Part shown: positions 16,303 through 25,192 of the stretch, piece by piece
How the letters are laid out: each line of letters starts with the position of its first letter
How positions within the stretch are numbered: position 1 is the stretch's first letter
Origin: Gracilaria gracilis
Taxonomy: Eukaryota; Rhodophyta; Florideophyceae; Gracilariales; Gracilariaceae
DNA: 25,977 nt
Assembly (NCBI GenBank): GCA_030374805.1
Contig: JARGSG010000232.1
Coordinates: 1-25,977 of the forward strand
Direction: 5' to 3'
The notes under the pieces: model-generated
Seen by the model: only the letters and a program-made list of their open reading frames with translations
The model's database searches: none
What the model was told of the DNA's origin: nothing
Position numbers and translations under genes: made by a program

Positions 16303-18075
16303 ATGAGCTTCGAAAACGATCCGAGAATTGGACCTGTCGAAAACCCAGATATTGATCGTGTTATTTCGGAGTATAACAAGGCAGTACGGCAGTGTCATAA
16401 ACCACTTGAAGCAGAGCGAATGCCAGCGACGGATTCAGAAAGCGAGAACGAATACCTCTTGATTTCATTGGGCGATTCTTCTTCAGAATACGAACGCGAT
16501 GATTGTTCGAGCGCCGACGGAAGATCTAGTGGCGATGCCCATGGGTCTGGGTCTGAATGGAATCTAGATGAACTAATTGTTGACTCGTCCTCTGATTTGC
16601 AAAAGCAGAAAGACGAGTCGAGTCACAAATTAGAGCATCCAGGGATTAGACCCGAAGGCATTGTACCGGAAATACAGAAAGCAGCTGAGCTAACAGCTCA
16701 AACGTTGAATGATGGATTGAAGTATACCAGTCTGAAAGGCGTTTTCTTCTCTGCAGATGTTATTGGTACACATCGCCAAAATGAGGTTCTCCAAAATTCC
16801 CCATCACTCTGTGACACATTTCATCTCAACTTCTTTTACCTTTTGGCAAAGCATGGAAACTTTCTTTTGCCAACACATCTGAATCGCAAAGGTTTCGAAT
16901 GGGCAAACAAGGACGAGTGGTATCTGTGCTCGATCATGAAAAGCGGACACCCGTGGGATGTGTCAAATGCTGGTGAGCTTTACAAGCTTCTGCTACCTTT
17001 GGAAATGGTTGAAAATGATCGTTCATACCAGAAGTCTATCAAACTTCAGATGAGTGGATTTGAATCCATTCTGAAGAATGATTGGCACGCATATGAAAGG
17101 AATCGTATGCTCTTGTTGCAAACCAAAGGCCAGCAGTTTTTCGAGCATCTTTGTACGGCAGATGGTATTAGAGCCCGATCAGTATCTCTCAAGGACAAGC
17201 GTGGGTGTTTGTATTTCGATAATTCGTGTGCCTTAGATTCACTTCTGTTCATCTTCCCACACCTCTATTGGATGCTTTTTAAGAAGGAACTTTTCGGGAA
17301 GACCGATAATGGGATATCGTACGCCTTCAAAGCTCCAGGAGCTATAGTGGTGTGCGTCATAATGCAAAGTTTATTCTCAATTGGAGTGAATCACTACCGT
17401 GAACGTTTTCATCAGCGAATCTCGAACTACTTGCGAGTTCTAATCCAAGATCTTTCGAGCTTTTACAGGCCAAGAGGAAAGCCCCTTCCTCGTTTTTGGG
17501 ACCCATGTAAGAAAAATCCCTTCTTGAACATAAACGAAGTAGTTTGGTATATCCTCCCAAGACTGCTCGGCGCAAAGGGACACTGTAGCTTACTATCTCA
17601 ATTGGAGTTCAGGAGGATAATGATATCTGATGATTGCTTGAAAGATTGCTTGAGGGATCGCAAGACTTCATCTACTTTTGCTGAATTTCTTCACGACCTC
17701 GTTATTCTCAAGAACGGCCGTGTGGTTGAAGGATGCCTTGTATTTCACCTAGATGAAAAAGTTTCAAACCCAAATGTTCAAGTACTTAAAGAGCTTCTTG
17801 GTGAAACCCGTACATTTTCTTCCAATGGATATGAGTTGAAAATTCTGGCATTCTTAGGATACGAACTTAAATCTTCCGAAACTCACTTTATTTCAGGCGT
17901 TCTGTTCAAGGCCACTAACGGCAAAGACAGAATCTACTTTTACGACGGCACAAATGATGGTGGGAAACCCAAAGGAATGACGCTGCGGACTGCATTTCAG
18001 AAGAACAATTCTGTTTTCTCCGTTCCCCGTCTACTTACTTTTGCAGTGGCTTCGAGGGCAGAAGTCATTGAATAA
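16303..18075 (+). CDS. USP-like cysteine peptidase candidate
   Basis: The ATG at 16303 is chosen (590 aa); the frame is open upstream to 16246 only from a TTG. The N-terminus (about 40-110) is acidic and Ser-rich. The segment CLYFDNSCALDSLLF (Cys at 309) resembles the Cys box of ubiquitin-specific proteases (N-x-C-x-x-x-S). Near the C-terminus, THFISGVLF (His 528) and RIYFYDG (Asp 548) resemble the His box and the final acidic residue, giving a plausible Cys-His-Asp triad in the right order. This would be a deubiquitinase or related protease acting on host ubiquitin or ubiquitin-like conjugates. Overall similarity to known families is weak, so the assignment rests on these motifs. A deleted copy of its 5' end lies at 3165-3570. 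Its stop is only 34 bp from the stop of the convergent gene. Confidence 0.7.
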   Translation: MSFENDPRIGPVENPDIDRVISEYNKAVRQCHKPLEAERMPATDSESENEYLLISLGDSSSEYERDDCSSADGRSSGDAHGSGSEWNLDELIVDSSSDLQKQKDESSHKLEHPGIRPEGIVPEIQKAAELTAQTLNDGLKYTSLKGVFFSADVIGTHRQNEVLQNSPSLCDTFHLNFFYLLAKHGNFLLPTHLNRKGFEWANKDEWYLCSIMKSGHPWDVSNAGELYKLLLPLEMVENDRSYQKSIKLQMSGFESILKNDWHAYERNRMLLLQTKGQQFFEHLCTADGIRARSVSLKDKRGCLYFDNSCALDSLLFIFPHLYWMLFKKELFGKTDNGISYAFKAPGAIVVCVIMQSLFSIGVNHYRERFHQRISNYLRVLIQDLSSFYRPRGKPLPRFWDPCKKNPFLNINEVVWYILPRLLGAKGHCSLLSQLEFRRIMISDDCLKDCLRDRKTSSTFAEFLHDLVILKNGRVVEGCLVFHLDEKVSNPNVQVLKELLGETRTFSSNGYELKILAFLGYELKSSETHFISGVLFKATNGKDRIYFYDGTNDGGKPKGMTLRTAFQKNNSVFSVPRLLTFAVASRAEVIE

Positions 18076-18109
18076 GATCAGAAGAATAGATGAAGCTTTT
18101 TTTGCAAAA

Positions 18110-19264
18110 TCAGCTTCGCAGGACACCATATATCTTTCTTATATCACAGATATTGGTTAAAGATTCTTCAATATCTTCATTTAGCCTGCCTATCCAGTCG
18201 TGAGAGACCATTGATTTTCTCTCCAAACCATTATGTAGAGCATAGTTGTGTTGAGCGAGGTGTTGCTTCAAAGAGTTTGGAAGGAGGAAAAGGCACAGAG
18301 TGTTTTCCATATCCATTTCACAGAAGCAATAACTTGTGCCCCATCCTTTTAGAGACTGCTCGCCGAAACGGAACTTGACAAAAAGCTTCGCCCTTACCTT
18401 CGAGGCAACAAGAGACCTAGGTTTCGTAGAGACTACTTGCTTCGGTTCTGAGCGTAACCAGCCTTCATATCTCCTAGAGTTAATTAGAACGCTTACACAA
18501 GTGTCTTCTCCTTCACCATAACCAAGGCTTTTCTTCGTCCCTTTCGACATGCTCAGAAACGAAATCGGGCGCCAGCAGTACGTACCACTGCCTTGATATG
18601 TGAAGATCCGTTCTAGTTGAGTACTTTCGTCAACAGAATGTGGTAGAGATAGATAATCCAACCAGGAAATTATAGATTCGGGCTTTGGGGCCGGTACCCA
18701 AGCCAAGTAGCATGGGTCGAAACTGGGAGCCCCAGCGAATCCTCGTTGCGAAGTTAAAGAGTTTTTCTGCGCCCACCTACATGCTTCCAGTAATTTGGTG
18801 TTACACGAGAGCGATGCAAAGATGAGCTGTGTTTCAAGAGCGCGCTGTAAAACTATGCCTCCGATCCATTGTTCATAGTGGCAAACCTTGGTCCTTGGCA
18901 TAAATTTCAGCTCTCCTTTCAAGAACGTAAGAACTTTGTCATTTCGTGAAGAGTAGTAGTCCAGAAGTCGTTTGTTTTCACTAGAATATTCGTAGTGGCT
19001 GATTGTTCTAGAAACACGAGATCGGTTAAACTGGAAGCATACTTTGCCTTCACGTTTCACAAGAAACCCAAGCCTGTGGTAACGTTGATCGGGGGAAACC
19101 AATAGAAATTGCGGACATACGTTTCCATTCGCGACATCCAACAGAAACTGTGGTAACCAGGTGTCAGGTGGCAGACTTTCATTCTTGATACACGAAGGAT
19201 CGTTGTACAACGAAAGGAGAATGGGCATTCTCTCCTTCGTTGAAGAATGTATATGGGACATCAT
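18110..19264 (-). CDS. unrecognised 384-aa protein
   Basis: The frame is intact from ATG 19262-19264 (or the next codon, also ATG) to TGA 18110-18112; an eight-codon extension begins with TTG and is not used. I recognise no domain. The protein looks globular, Ser/Leu-rich, without signal peptide or membrane segments. Segments such as YLAWVPAPKP and TYCWRPISFLSM occur in the same order as similar ones in the 400-aa product of 1832-3034, so the pair may be distant paralogues. The gene converges on the peptidase gene. No CCTAGG site or dyad is visible upstream. Confidence 0.72.
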   Translation of the reverse strand: MMSHIHSSTKERMPILLSLYNDPSCIKNESLPPDTWLPQFLLDVANGNVCPQFLLVSPDQRYHRLGFLVKREGKVCFQFNRSRVSRTISHYEYSSENKRLLDYYSSRNDKVLTFLKGELKFMPRTKVCHYEQWIGGIVLQRALETQLIFASLSCNTKLLEACRWAQKNSLTSQRGFAGAPSFDPCYLAWVPAPKPESIISWLDYLSLPHSVDESTQLERIFTYQGSGTYCWRPISFLSMSKGTKKSLGYGEGEDTCVSVLINSRRYEGWLRSEPKQVVSTKPRSLVASKVRAKLFVKFRFGEQSLKGWGTSYCFCEMDMENTLCLFLLPNSLKQHLAQHNYALHNGLERKSMVSHDWIGRLNEDIEESLTNICDIRKIYGVLRS

Positions 19265-19420
19265 AATGATTCGGATGCCTCGGAACAAAGAAACTAAAAG
19301 GAGGGATCGGTTTTTCGGTTGCAGAGATCCAGGAGAGTATGAGAGAATGAACGACTAGACGGCCTGCGTTTGTGCACGATTACGATTTTTTACAAAAAGT
19401 ACCGTAAGAAAACAAAATAA
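19265..19420. other. intergenic stretch between two minus-strand genes
   Basis: No gene is visible. It should contain the promoter of the 384-aa gene, but I see no TATA box, dyad or CCTAGG palindrome. Confidence 0.4.
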
Positions 19421-19573
19421 TCACCTATCCAAGAATACTAAAGCTTCCTGAAAGCGTCTGGCTTCAGCTGCTGAATCTGGCGTGTTCTCTAGCGCGCTCG
19501 CATTATCACACCGATCTAAACCATTGAAAATGCTTTCAGGTATATGTATTTGAATCGTGAACTTCTTTTTCAT
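19421..19573 (-). CDS. small 50-aa frame after the Myb gene
   Basis: From ATG 19571-19573 the frame encodes MKKKFTIQIHIPESIFNG and continues with a charged helical part to a stop at 19421. The frame is open upstream, without ATG, and overlaps the last codons of the Myb gene in another phase. It might be a separate small gene. It might also be the original C-terminus of the Myb protein lost by a frameshift, or chance. No family is recognisable. Confidence 0.25.
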   Translation of the reverse strand: MKKKFTIQIHIPESIFNGLDRCDNASALENTPDSAAEARRFQEALVFLDR

Positions 19574-19598
19574 TCTTTCCTCAAGTGGAGAGGGCCAC

Positions 19599-21266
19599 TC
19601 AGGAACTACTATCGTCAAACTCCAGTAGGGGAGGAGAAACTGCCTTCCTTTTCGTCCTCCTCTTTCTGATGCTCACGTATCCTAGCATTCGGGCTCTATC
19701 CTTTAGACTGGTTTGAAGTCGTACAAATCCATTTGGAATAAACAACTCCTTCTGCATACGACTCCAGCTCCCGACTCCATACTGTTCAATACCTTGGCGT
19801 AGTAATTTGTCTTCCCTGGGTGAGAATGAACCAGTCCTCAGTTGCAGTTCAGAGGCCTCGCCCGTAGTTGAAAACTTTTGGTTCCACCCAAGAGATCTCT
19901 TTTTTTCCTTACTGGTCCTTGATCTCTTCTGAGCAACACCATCATCTGAATCATCGTCAGAAAACAGATGAATCTTCAATATCTCATCAGCCTCATTGCC
20001 TTTCACTTTATCAAGGTTGCTGGCCAAATTCTTCTCCGTTTCTTGACCGAGGCAAATTATATTGGTGAAAACTTCATCAAGTTTCTCCTCCTCCCTGTCA
20101 ATGATATGTTGGACGGAGGTTAACAGGGATGAAACACCTAACTGGTCAATAGACAACCCTCTGGCCCCATTGTACCTTTCGATCATATACTCTTTCAATG
20201 ACTTCATTTCGCTCCTGAAGATGTCTTCATTCAAGAAAGGCTTCCATTTCACAAAACGAGATTTGCAATTCGAACCCAGCTTTTTCAGCACATGAACTTC
20301 ACCTGAGCCACTAAGAACGGTGGATTTCACCAGAGAGATAACAGCTCTAAACAGTCTTGTTGTCAAAGCACTGTTACTTCCATTAATGAAGATGTATGTG
20401 CTCCTATCTAGTAGAGAATAGAGTTGTTTCTCAGAGATTTCATTCAATTGCATGTCGTTCCTAAGCGTGAAAACTAGGCCTTTCGCTTCCATGCATTGTA
20501 CTTTAGCTGAGAGATGCTCTCGAAGAATTCCAGCTTGTTTTATCCCGTAGCACTTCTTCACGCACTCTTCAATAAACTTCCCGGACATTCCAACATCAAG
20601 AACTTTGCGAATGCCAGGCAATTCCGCTACTGAGAGAAGACAGCTGACCACTTGCGGGAAGTCCACATTCTCTTTCAGCTGAGGCTCAGAACCTCGGTCA
20701 CATGTTGCAGGACCTAAATTTTCAAGTTTTGCAAGCTCTTTCCGTTCACGATGTTTCTTCGAATGACCTCCACCTTCACGATTCACAAGCTCTTTCCGTT
20801 CAAGATCTTCTTTCGAGCGACCTCCATATTCAAGATTCACAAACTCTTTCCGCTCACGATGTTCTTCATGGAAGCTTTCGCGAAAGTGACGTTCACTGCC
20901 GCAGAAATTAATAACCGCCCCAAGAGATTTCACTGGAACTGCGGACTTGGCAGCCACGGTGTCTCTGGCCTCAAACTGGGCTGTTATCTCCTCTGAATCT
21001 CCACCTCCGTCCCTAAATTGACCCAAGGGGATGATATCTTGTGAGGTCCTCGCCTTTTTCCGGGGAAAATTCGTATGTTCCTCACTAATCTTCTTGTATC
21101 TCTCCCAACACTCTCCCGGATTCCGATCCCGAGGAAGAAGTTGATTATTTGCCAAAGTCTCCCAGAAATTGAGCTCCAAGTGCTTCCCAGAGCCACTATG
21201 TGCTTCCTCTAAGGCTGCGTCCCGCAATTGCTGGTCCTCCTCGGACATCCAGTTCTTACCAGACAT
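19599..21266 (-). CDS. protein with two Myb/SANT domains, the C-terminal one telobox-like
   Basis: The 555-aa frame starts at ATG 21264-21266. Residues about 6-60 form a Myb/SANT domain (NWMSEEDQQLRDA ... FWETLANN ... NPGECWERYKKI). Residues 138-185 contain three tandem repeats of 18 residues beginning ERKE(F/L), the third shorter; the DNA shows the matching 54-bp period. The middle is an unrecognised helical region, followed by an acidic DDDSDDG stretch and a basic one. The second Myb domain (about 479-528) reads SFSPREDKLLRQGIEQYGVGSWSRM and ends TSLKDRARML, resembling the LKDKWR telobox of telomere-binding Myb proteins. The first tryptophan is replaced by Phe. This suggests a sequence-specific DNA binder. 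The tail repeats or telomeres are possible targets by inference only. Confidence 0.85.
   Translation of the reverse strand: MSGKNWMSEEDQQLRDAALEEAHSGSGKHLELNFWETLANNQLLPRDRNPGECWERYKKISEEHTNFPRKKARTSQDIIPLGQFRDGGGDSEEITAQFEARDTVAAKSAVPVKSLGAVINFCGSERHFRESFHEEHRERKEFVNLEYGGRSKEDLERKELVNREGGGHSKKHRERKELAKLENLGPATCDRGSEPQLKENVDFPQVVSCLLSVAELPGIRKVLDVGMSGKFIEECVKKCYGIKQAGILREHLSAKVQCMEAKGLVFTLRNDMQLNEISEKQLYSLLDRSTYIFINGSNSALTTRLFRAVISLVKSTVLSGSGEVHVLKKLGSNCKSRFVKWKPFLNEDIFRSEMKSLKEYMIERYNGARGLSIDQLGVSSLLTSVQHIIDREEEKLDEVFTNIICLGQETEKNLASNLDKVKGNEADEILKIHLFSDDDSDDGVAQKRSRTSKEKKRSLGWNQKFSTTGEASELQLRTGSFSPREDKLLRQGIEQYGVGSWSRMQKELFIPNGFVRLQTSLKDRARMLGYVSIRKRRTKRKAVSPPLLEFDDSSS
20712..20855 (-). repeat. 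in-gene 54-bp tandem repeat
   Basis: The part of the Myb gene encoding residues 138-185 consists of two full 18-codon repeats and a 12-codon partial one. Each starts with codons for ERKE and carries a GG-R/H-SK core. It is charged and probably helical or disordered. It is a likely site of length variation between alleles. Confidence 0.75.
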
Positions 21267-21967
21267 TTTCTGTGTGATATGAGACTCTCCAACGGGAAGA
21301 AATTCGAATGTGCTCCGCCGCTCGGTCGCTCTCCGAGTGAATCGGACGAGGAAGTGCCGATCTAGAGCACGAAATGGGTTTTGAGGTACCTTCGCAACGG
21401 CTTGCTTGGAACATGTTTTTCATTCGTGTGTTTTGGATTAGGATTTTTTCGTTTTTCACAAGTTTTATTTTAAGATTCGCTACAAGATGTCATCTAGAAG
21501 ATGCGAAGATGACATCTTTCTTTGCCCGCCAGTACAGTCCCGTTCCGAGGCACCATCATGCGTAGCCAACACCATAGTTATTTCCACATTGTTTATATCT
21601 CACACTGCGAACCGCTCCTTCTCCTTCCCTTCCACTCCCTGCACTTCAATCGAAACAACAACGACACGGTAGAGATTTGGCGCGGAATCCTTTTTAGAGC
21701 AGATTTCACGAATTGAGGTGTTCAAGTCGTCGTGTTGCTTTTCGCCGCCGTTGCGCATGGAACCCTTGGTGTAGTTTCGGTAGTGGCAAGGCGTGTTATA
21801 CGATTTAGCCTACGCAATGAAGTGAGTACGGGGCGCTTGCAAAGACCAATATGTCACGTTTGTGCATAATAGAAATCTTGGTTTTAAGGAATACAGGAAT
21901 AAGCACAATAAATCAGGATGGCTTCTGGGCGGAGTCTTGAAGTGTACAACTTCAACACGGGGTGGAA
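21267..21967. other. intergenic region before the tail array
   Basis: About 700 bp without a supported gene; the small frames here show no domain. It should hold the promoter of the leftward Myb gene. Apart from the perfect inverted repeat at 21484-21518 I see no clear element. Confidence 0.5.
21484..21518. repeat. perfect 12-bp inverted repeat, 11-nt spacer
   Basis: AAGATGTCATCT at 21484-21495 is the exact reverse complement of AGATGACATCTT at 21507-21518. It lies 218 bp upstream of the Myb ATG. It could form a hairpin or bind a dimeric regulator. Confidence 0.75.
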
Positions 21968-22130
21968 CCATGTCCTAGGACACCATGAAAAAGTGGTTCA
22001 TGTTCTTGCATCACGGAATTTTCAGAAAAAGTTTTAGTTTTTGTAAATAAATACCAATTTTTTTGGAAACATCCCGCGCGCTTTGCACGAACATGAACCA
22101 AGTTTTCGCCATGTCCTAGGACATGGCCCC
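21968..22130. repeat. S unit A (left-truncated)
   Basis: This unit lacks the first ~80 bp of S but keeps both inverted CCTAGG arms; the full palindrome is at 22109-22126. Its spacer carries a few extra bases (a repeated AGTTTT) compared with other units. The leftmost arm points toward the Myb gene. Confidence 0.9.
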
Positions 22131-22365
22131 CTCAACACATTGCTCCGCGTCCGCATTCGTCCATGGTGTATGACCAGGGGCTCTTGTCCCAAAATATAAC
22201 TTGAATGCTTCATGTCCTAGGACACCATGAAAAAGTGGTTCATGTTCTTGCATCACGGAATTTTCAGAAAAAGTTTTTGTAAATAAATACCAATTTTTTG
22301 GAAACATTCCGCGCGCTTTGCACGAACATGAACCAAGTTTTCGCCATGTCCTAGGACATGGCCTC
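22131..22365. repeat. S unit B
   Basis: This is a full 235-bp unit. The inverted arms are 22211-22252 and 22319-22360 (about 35 of 42 positions match) around a 66-nt core. The palindrome is at 22344-22361. It differs from its neighbours by CATTCCGCG instead of CATCCCGCG. Confidence 0.92.
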
Positions 22366-22596
22366 CTCAACACATTGCTCCGCGTCCGCATTCGTCCATG
22401 GTGTATGACCAGGGGCTCTTGTCCCAAAATATAACTTGAATGCTTCATGTCCTAGGACACCATGAAAAAGTGGTTCATGTTCTTGCATCACGGAATTTTC
22501 AGAAAAAGTTTTTGTAAATAAATACCAATTTTTTGGAAACATCCCGCGCGCTTTGCACGAACATGAACCAAGTTTTCGCCATGTCCTAGGACATGG
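22366..22596. repeat. S unit C
   Basis: This unit ends at the palindrome 22579-22596 and then switches directly into the first L unit with GCTCCGTTATG. Confidence 0.92.
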
Positions 22597-23147
22597 CTCC
22601 GTTATGTGGCACCTGAAATTATATCGCGCACAAGTGGCCCACAAGTGCAATTTCAATGAAACGGACACCGGCCACAGTGAAAGGAGAGTCGAAAGACCAC
22701 GTGTAAAACACCTTTTTGCACTTCACACGTATCCCACGTTTACTAAAGTAATTTACGGCATATAGATACACACATCAGCAATTCTTCACCATGTGTATTA
22801 TGTACTACTAACGGGTGCCATTTATTCTCGAACGGTTTGAAGGATCTCCACAATGCTGGCTGTTTTCAACAGTTTGAACAGATGTTCACAATAATGGCTG
22901 TTTTGTAAAGCATTGGATGTTATGGAAGGAAGCGTTTATGAGTTTCGAATTTCTGAAGTTCAGTGGATATAGCTTTACTCCAGGGTTCAGCCGACTTGAC
23001 CAGCAAGATTGGGAAACTTGTCTGGTGAAAAGCATCACGGAATTCTCAAAAAAAGTTTTTGTAAATAAATACCAATTTTTTGAAAACATCCCGCGCGCTT
23101 TGCACGAACATGAACCAAGTTTTCGCCATGTCCTAGGACATGGCCCC
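22597..23147. repeat. L unit 1
   Basis: After the S-type palindrome the unit carries the dyad at 22699-22730 (outer ACGTGT and ACACGT, TTTT loop). It then has about 320 bp found only in L units, and finally the shared 3' part with the palindrome at 23126-23143. Confidence 0.92.
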
Positions 23148-23382
23148 CTCAACACATTGCTCCGCGTCCGCATTCGTCCATGGTGTATGACCAGGGGCTC
23201 TTGTCCCAAAATATAACTTGAATGCTTCATGTCCTAGGACACCATGAAAAAGTGGATCATGTTCTTGCATCACGGAATTTTCAGAAAAAGTTTTTGTAAA
23301 TAAATACCAATTTTTTGAAAACATCCCGCGCGCTTTGCACGAACATGAACCAAGTTTTCGCCATGTCCTAGGACATGGCCCC
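23148..23382. repeat. S unit D
   Basis: This 235-bp unit has its palindrome at 23361-23378. One base in the left arm differs (GTGGATCATG instead of GTGGTTCATG). Confidence 0.92.
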
Positions 23383-23617
23383 CTCAACACATTGCTCCGC
23401 GTCCGCATTCGTCCATGGTGTATGACCAGGGGCTCTTGTCCCAAAATATAACTTGAATGCTTCATGTCCTAGGACACCATGAAAAAGTGGTTCATGTTCT
23501 TGCATCACGGAATTTTCAGAAAAAGTTTTTGTAAATAAATACCAATTTTTTGGAAACATCCCGCGCGCTTTGCAGGAACATGAACCAAGTTTTCGCCATG
23601 TCCTAGGACATGGCCTC
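23383..23617. repeat. S unit E
   Basis: This 235-bp unit has its palindrome at 23596-23613 and a private change in the right arm (TTTGCAGGAACATG instead of TTTGCACGAACATG). Confidence 0.92.
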
Positions 23618-23848
23618 CTCAACACATTGCTCCGCGTCCGCATTCGTCCATGGTGTATGACCAGGGGCTCTTGTCCCAAAATATAACTTGAATGCTTCAT
23701 GTCCTAGGACACCATGAAAAAGTGGTTCATGTTCTTGCATCACGGAATTTTCAGAAAAAGTTTTTGTAAATAAATACCAATTTTTTGAAAACATCCCGCG
23801 CGCTTTGCACGAACATGAACCAAGTTTTCGCCATGTCCTAGGACATGG
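23618..23848. repeat. S unit F
   Basis: This is the last S unit seen. It ends at the palindrome 23831-23848 and is followed by L sequence. Confidence 0.92.
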
Positions 23849-24440
23849 CTCCGTCATGTGGCACCTGAAATTATATCGCGCACAAGTGGCCCACAAATGC
23901 AACTTTAATGAAACGCACACCGGCTACAGTGAAAGGAGAGTCGAAAGACCACGTGTAAAACACCTTTTTGCACTTCACACGTATCCCACGTTTACTAAAG
24001 TAATTTACGGCATATAGATACACACATCAGCAATTCTTCACCATGTGTATTATGTACTACTAACGGGTGCCATCTATTCTCGAACGGTTTGAAGGATCTC
24101 CACAATGCTGGATGTTTTCAACAGTTTGAACAGATGTTCACAATAATGGCTGTTTTGTAAAGCATTGGATGTTATGGAAGGAAGCGTTTATGAGTTTCGA
24201 ATTTCTGAAGTTCAGTGGATATAGCTTTACTCCAGGGTTCAGCCGACTTGACCAGCAAGATTGGGAAACTTGTCTGGTGAAAAGCATCACGGAATTCTCA
24301 AAAAAAGTTTTTGTAAATAAATACCAATTTTTTGGAAACATCCCGCGCGCTTTGCACGAACATGAACCAATTTTTTGGCAAACATCCCGCGCGCTTTGCA
24401 CGAACATGAACCAAGTTTTCGCCATGTCCTATGAACATGG
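23849..24440. repeat. L unit 2 with internal duplication and broken palindrome
   Basis: The dyad is at 23951-23982. Near the end a ~43-bp block (from CCAATTTTTTGG at 24324 to its second copy at 24367) is duplicated. The terminal palindrome is altered to CCATGTCCTATGAACATGG at 24422-24440, which destroys CCTAGG. Confidence 0.9.
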
Positions 24441-25023
24441 CTCCACATGGCCTCCTCAACACGGCTACAGTGATGGCTCCGTCATGTGGCACCTGAAATT
24501 ATATCACGCACAAGTGGCCCACAAATGCAACTTAAATGAAACGCACACCGGCTACAGTGAAAGGAGAGTCGAAGTGCCACGTGTAAAACACCTTTTTGCA
24601 CTTCACACGTATCCCACGTTTACTAAAGTAATTTACGGCATATAGATACACACATCAGCAATTCTTCACCATGTGTATTATGTACTACTAACGGGTGCCA
24701 TCTATTCTCGAACGGTTTGAAGGATCTCCACAATGCTGGATGTTTTCAACAGTTTGAACAGATGTTCACAATAATGACTGTTTTGTAAAGCATTGGATGT
24801 TATGGAAGGAAGCGTTTATGAGTTTCGAATTTCTGAAGTTCAGTGGATATAGCTTTACTCCAGGGTTCAGCCGACTTGACCAGCAAGATTGGGAAACTTG
24901 TCTGGTGAAAAGCATCACGGAATTCTCAAAAAAAGTTTTTGTAAATAAATACCAATTTTTTGGAAACATCCCGCGCGCTTTGCACGAACATGAACCAAGT
25001 TTTCGCCATGTCCTAGGACATGG
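24441..25023. repeat. L unit 3 with patchwork start
   Basis: The first ~36 bp mix fragments of other units (CCTCCTCAACAC from the S start, GGCTACAGTGA from inside L) before normal L sequence resumes at GGCTCCGTCATG. The dyad is at 24579-24610 and the intact palindrome at 25006-25023. Confidence 0.9.
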
Positions 25024-25192
25024 CTCCGTCATGTGGCACCTGAAATTATATCGCGCACAAGTGGCCCACAAATGCAACTTTAATGAAACGGACACCGGCT
25101 ACAGTGAAAGGAGAGTCGAAGTGCCACGTGTAAAACACCTTTTTGCACTTCACACGTATCCCACGTTTACTAAAGTAATTTACGGCATATAG
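24797..25192 (+). CDS. 131-codon frame spanning an L-L junction
   Basis: The frame runs from ATG (MLWKEAFMSFEFLKF) through the shared repeat part and the palindrome (HVLGHG) into the dyad (VPRVKHLFALHTYP) and stops at TAG in the next unit. Unit 3 upstream holds a 158-codon version (24169-24645) in which the rearrangement kept the frame. The copy starting at 25344 is frameshifted. No family is recognisable. A long frame is also open on the opposite strand, so coding is unproven. It may be chance in a repeat that has few stop codons. Confidence 0.2.
   Translation: MLWKEAFMSFEFLKFSGYSFTPGFSRLDQQDWETCLVKSITEFSKKVFVNKYQFFGNIPRALHEHEPSFRHVLGHGSVMWHLKLYRAQVAHKCNFNETDTGYSERRVEVPRVKHLFALHTYPTFTKVIYGI

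Noticed and set aside
18413..18424. CCTAGG inside the 384-aa gene
   Set aside because: Only the hexamer is shared. The TGT/ACA flanks and the AACATGAACC part are missing, so it is not a copy of the directional site.
22780..22820. TACTAAC in L units as an intron branch point
   Set aside because: The heptamer is present in each L unit, but there is no convincing donor and acceptor pair around it and the genes here appear intronless.
22116..23920. Repeated minus-strand frames of 105-110 codons across the S units
   Set aside because: The 235-bp unit is not a multiple of three, so the frame cannot run on through the array. The frames start from promoter-like palindromic sequence, and there is no domain or upstream signal.
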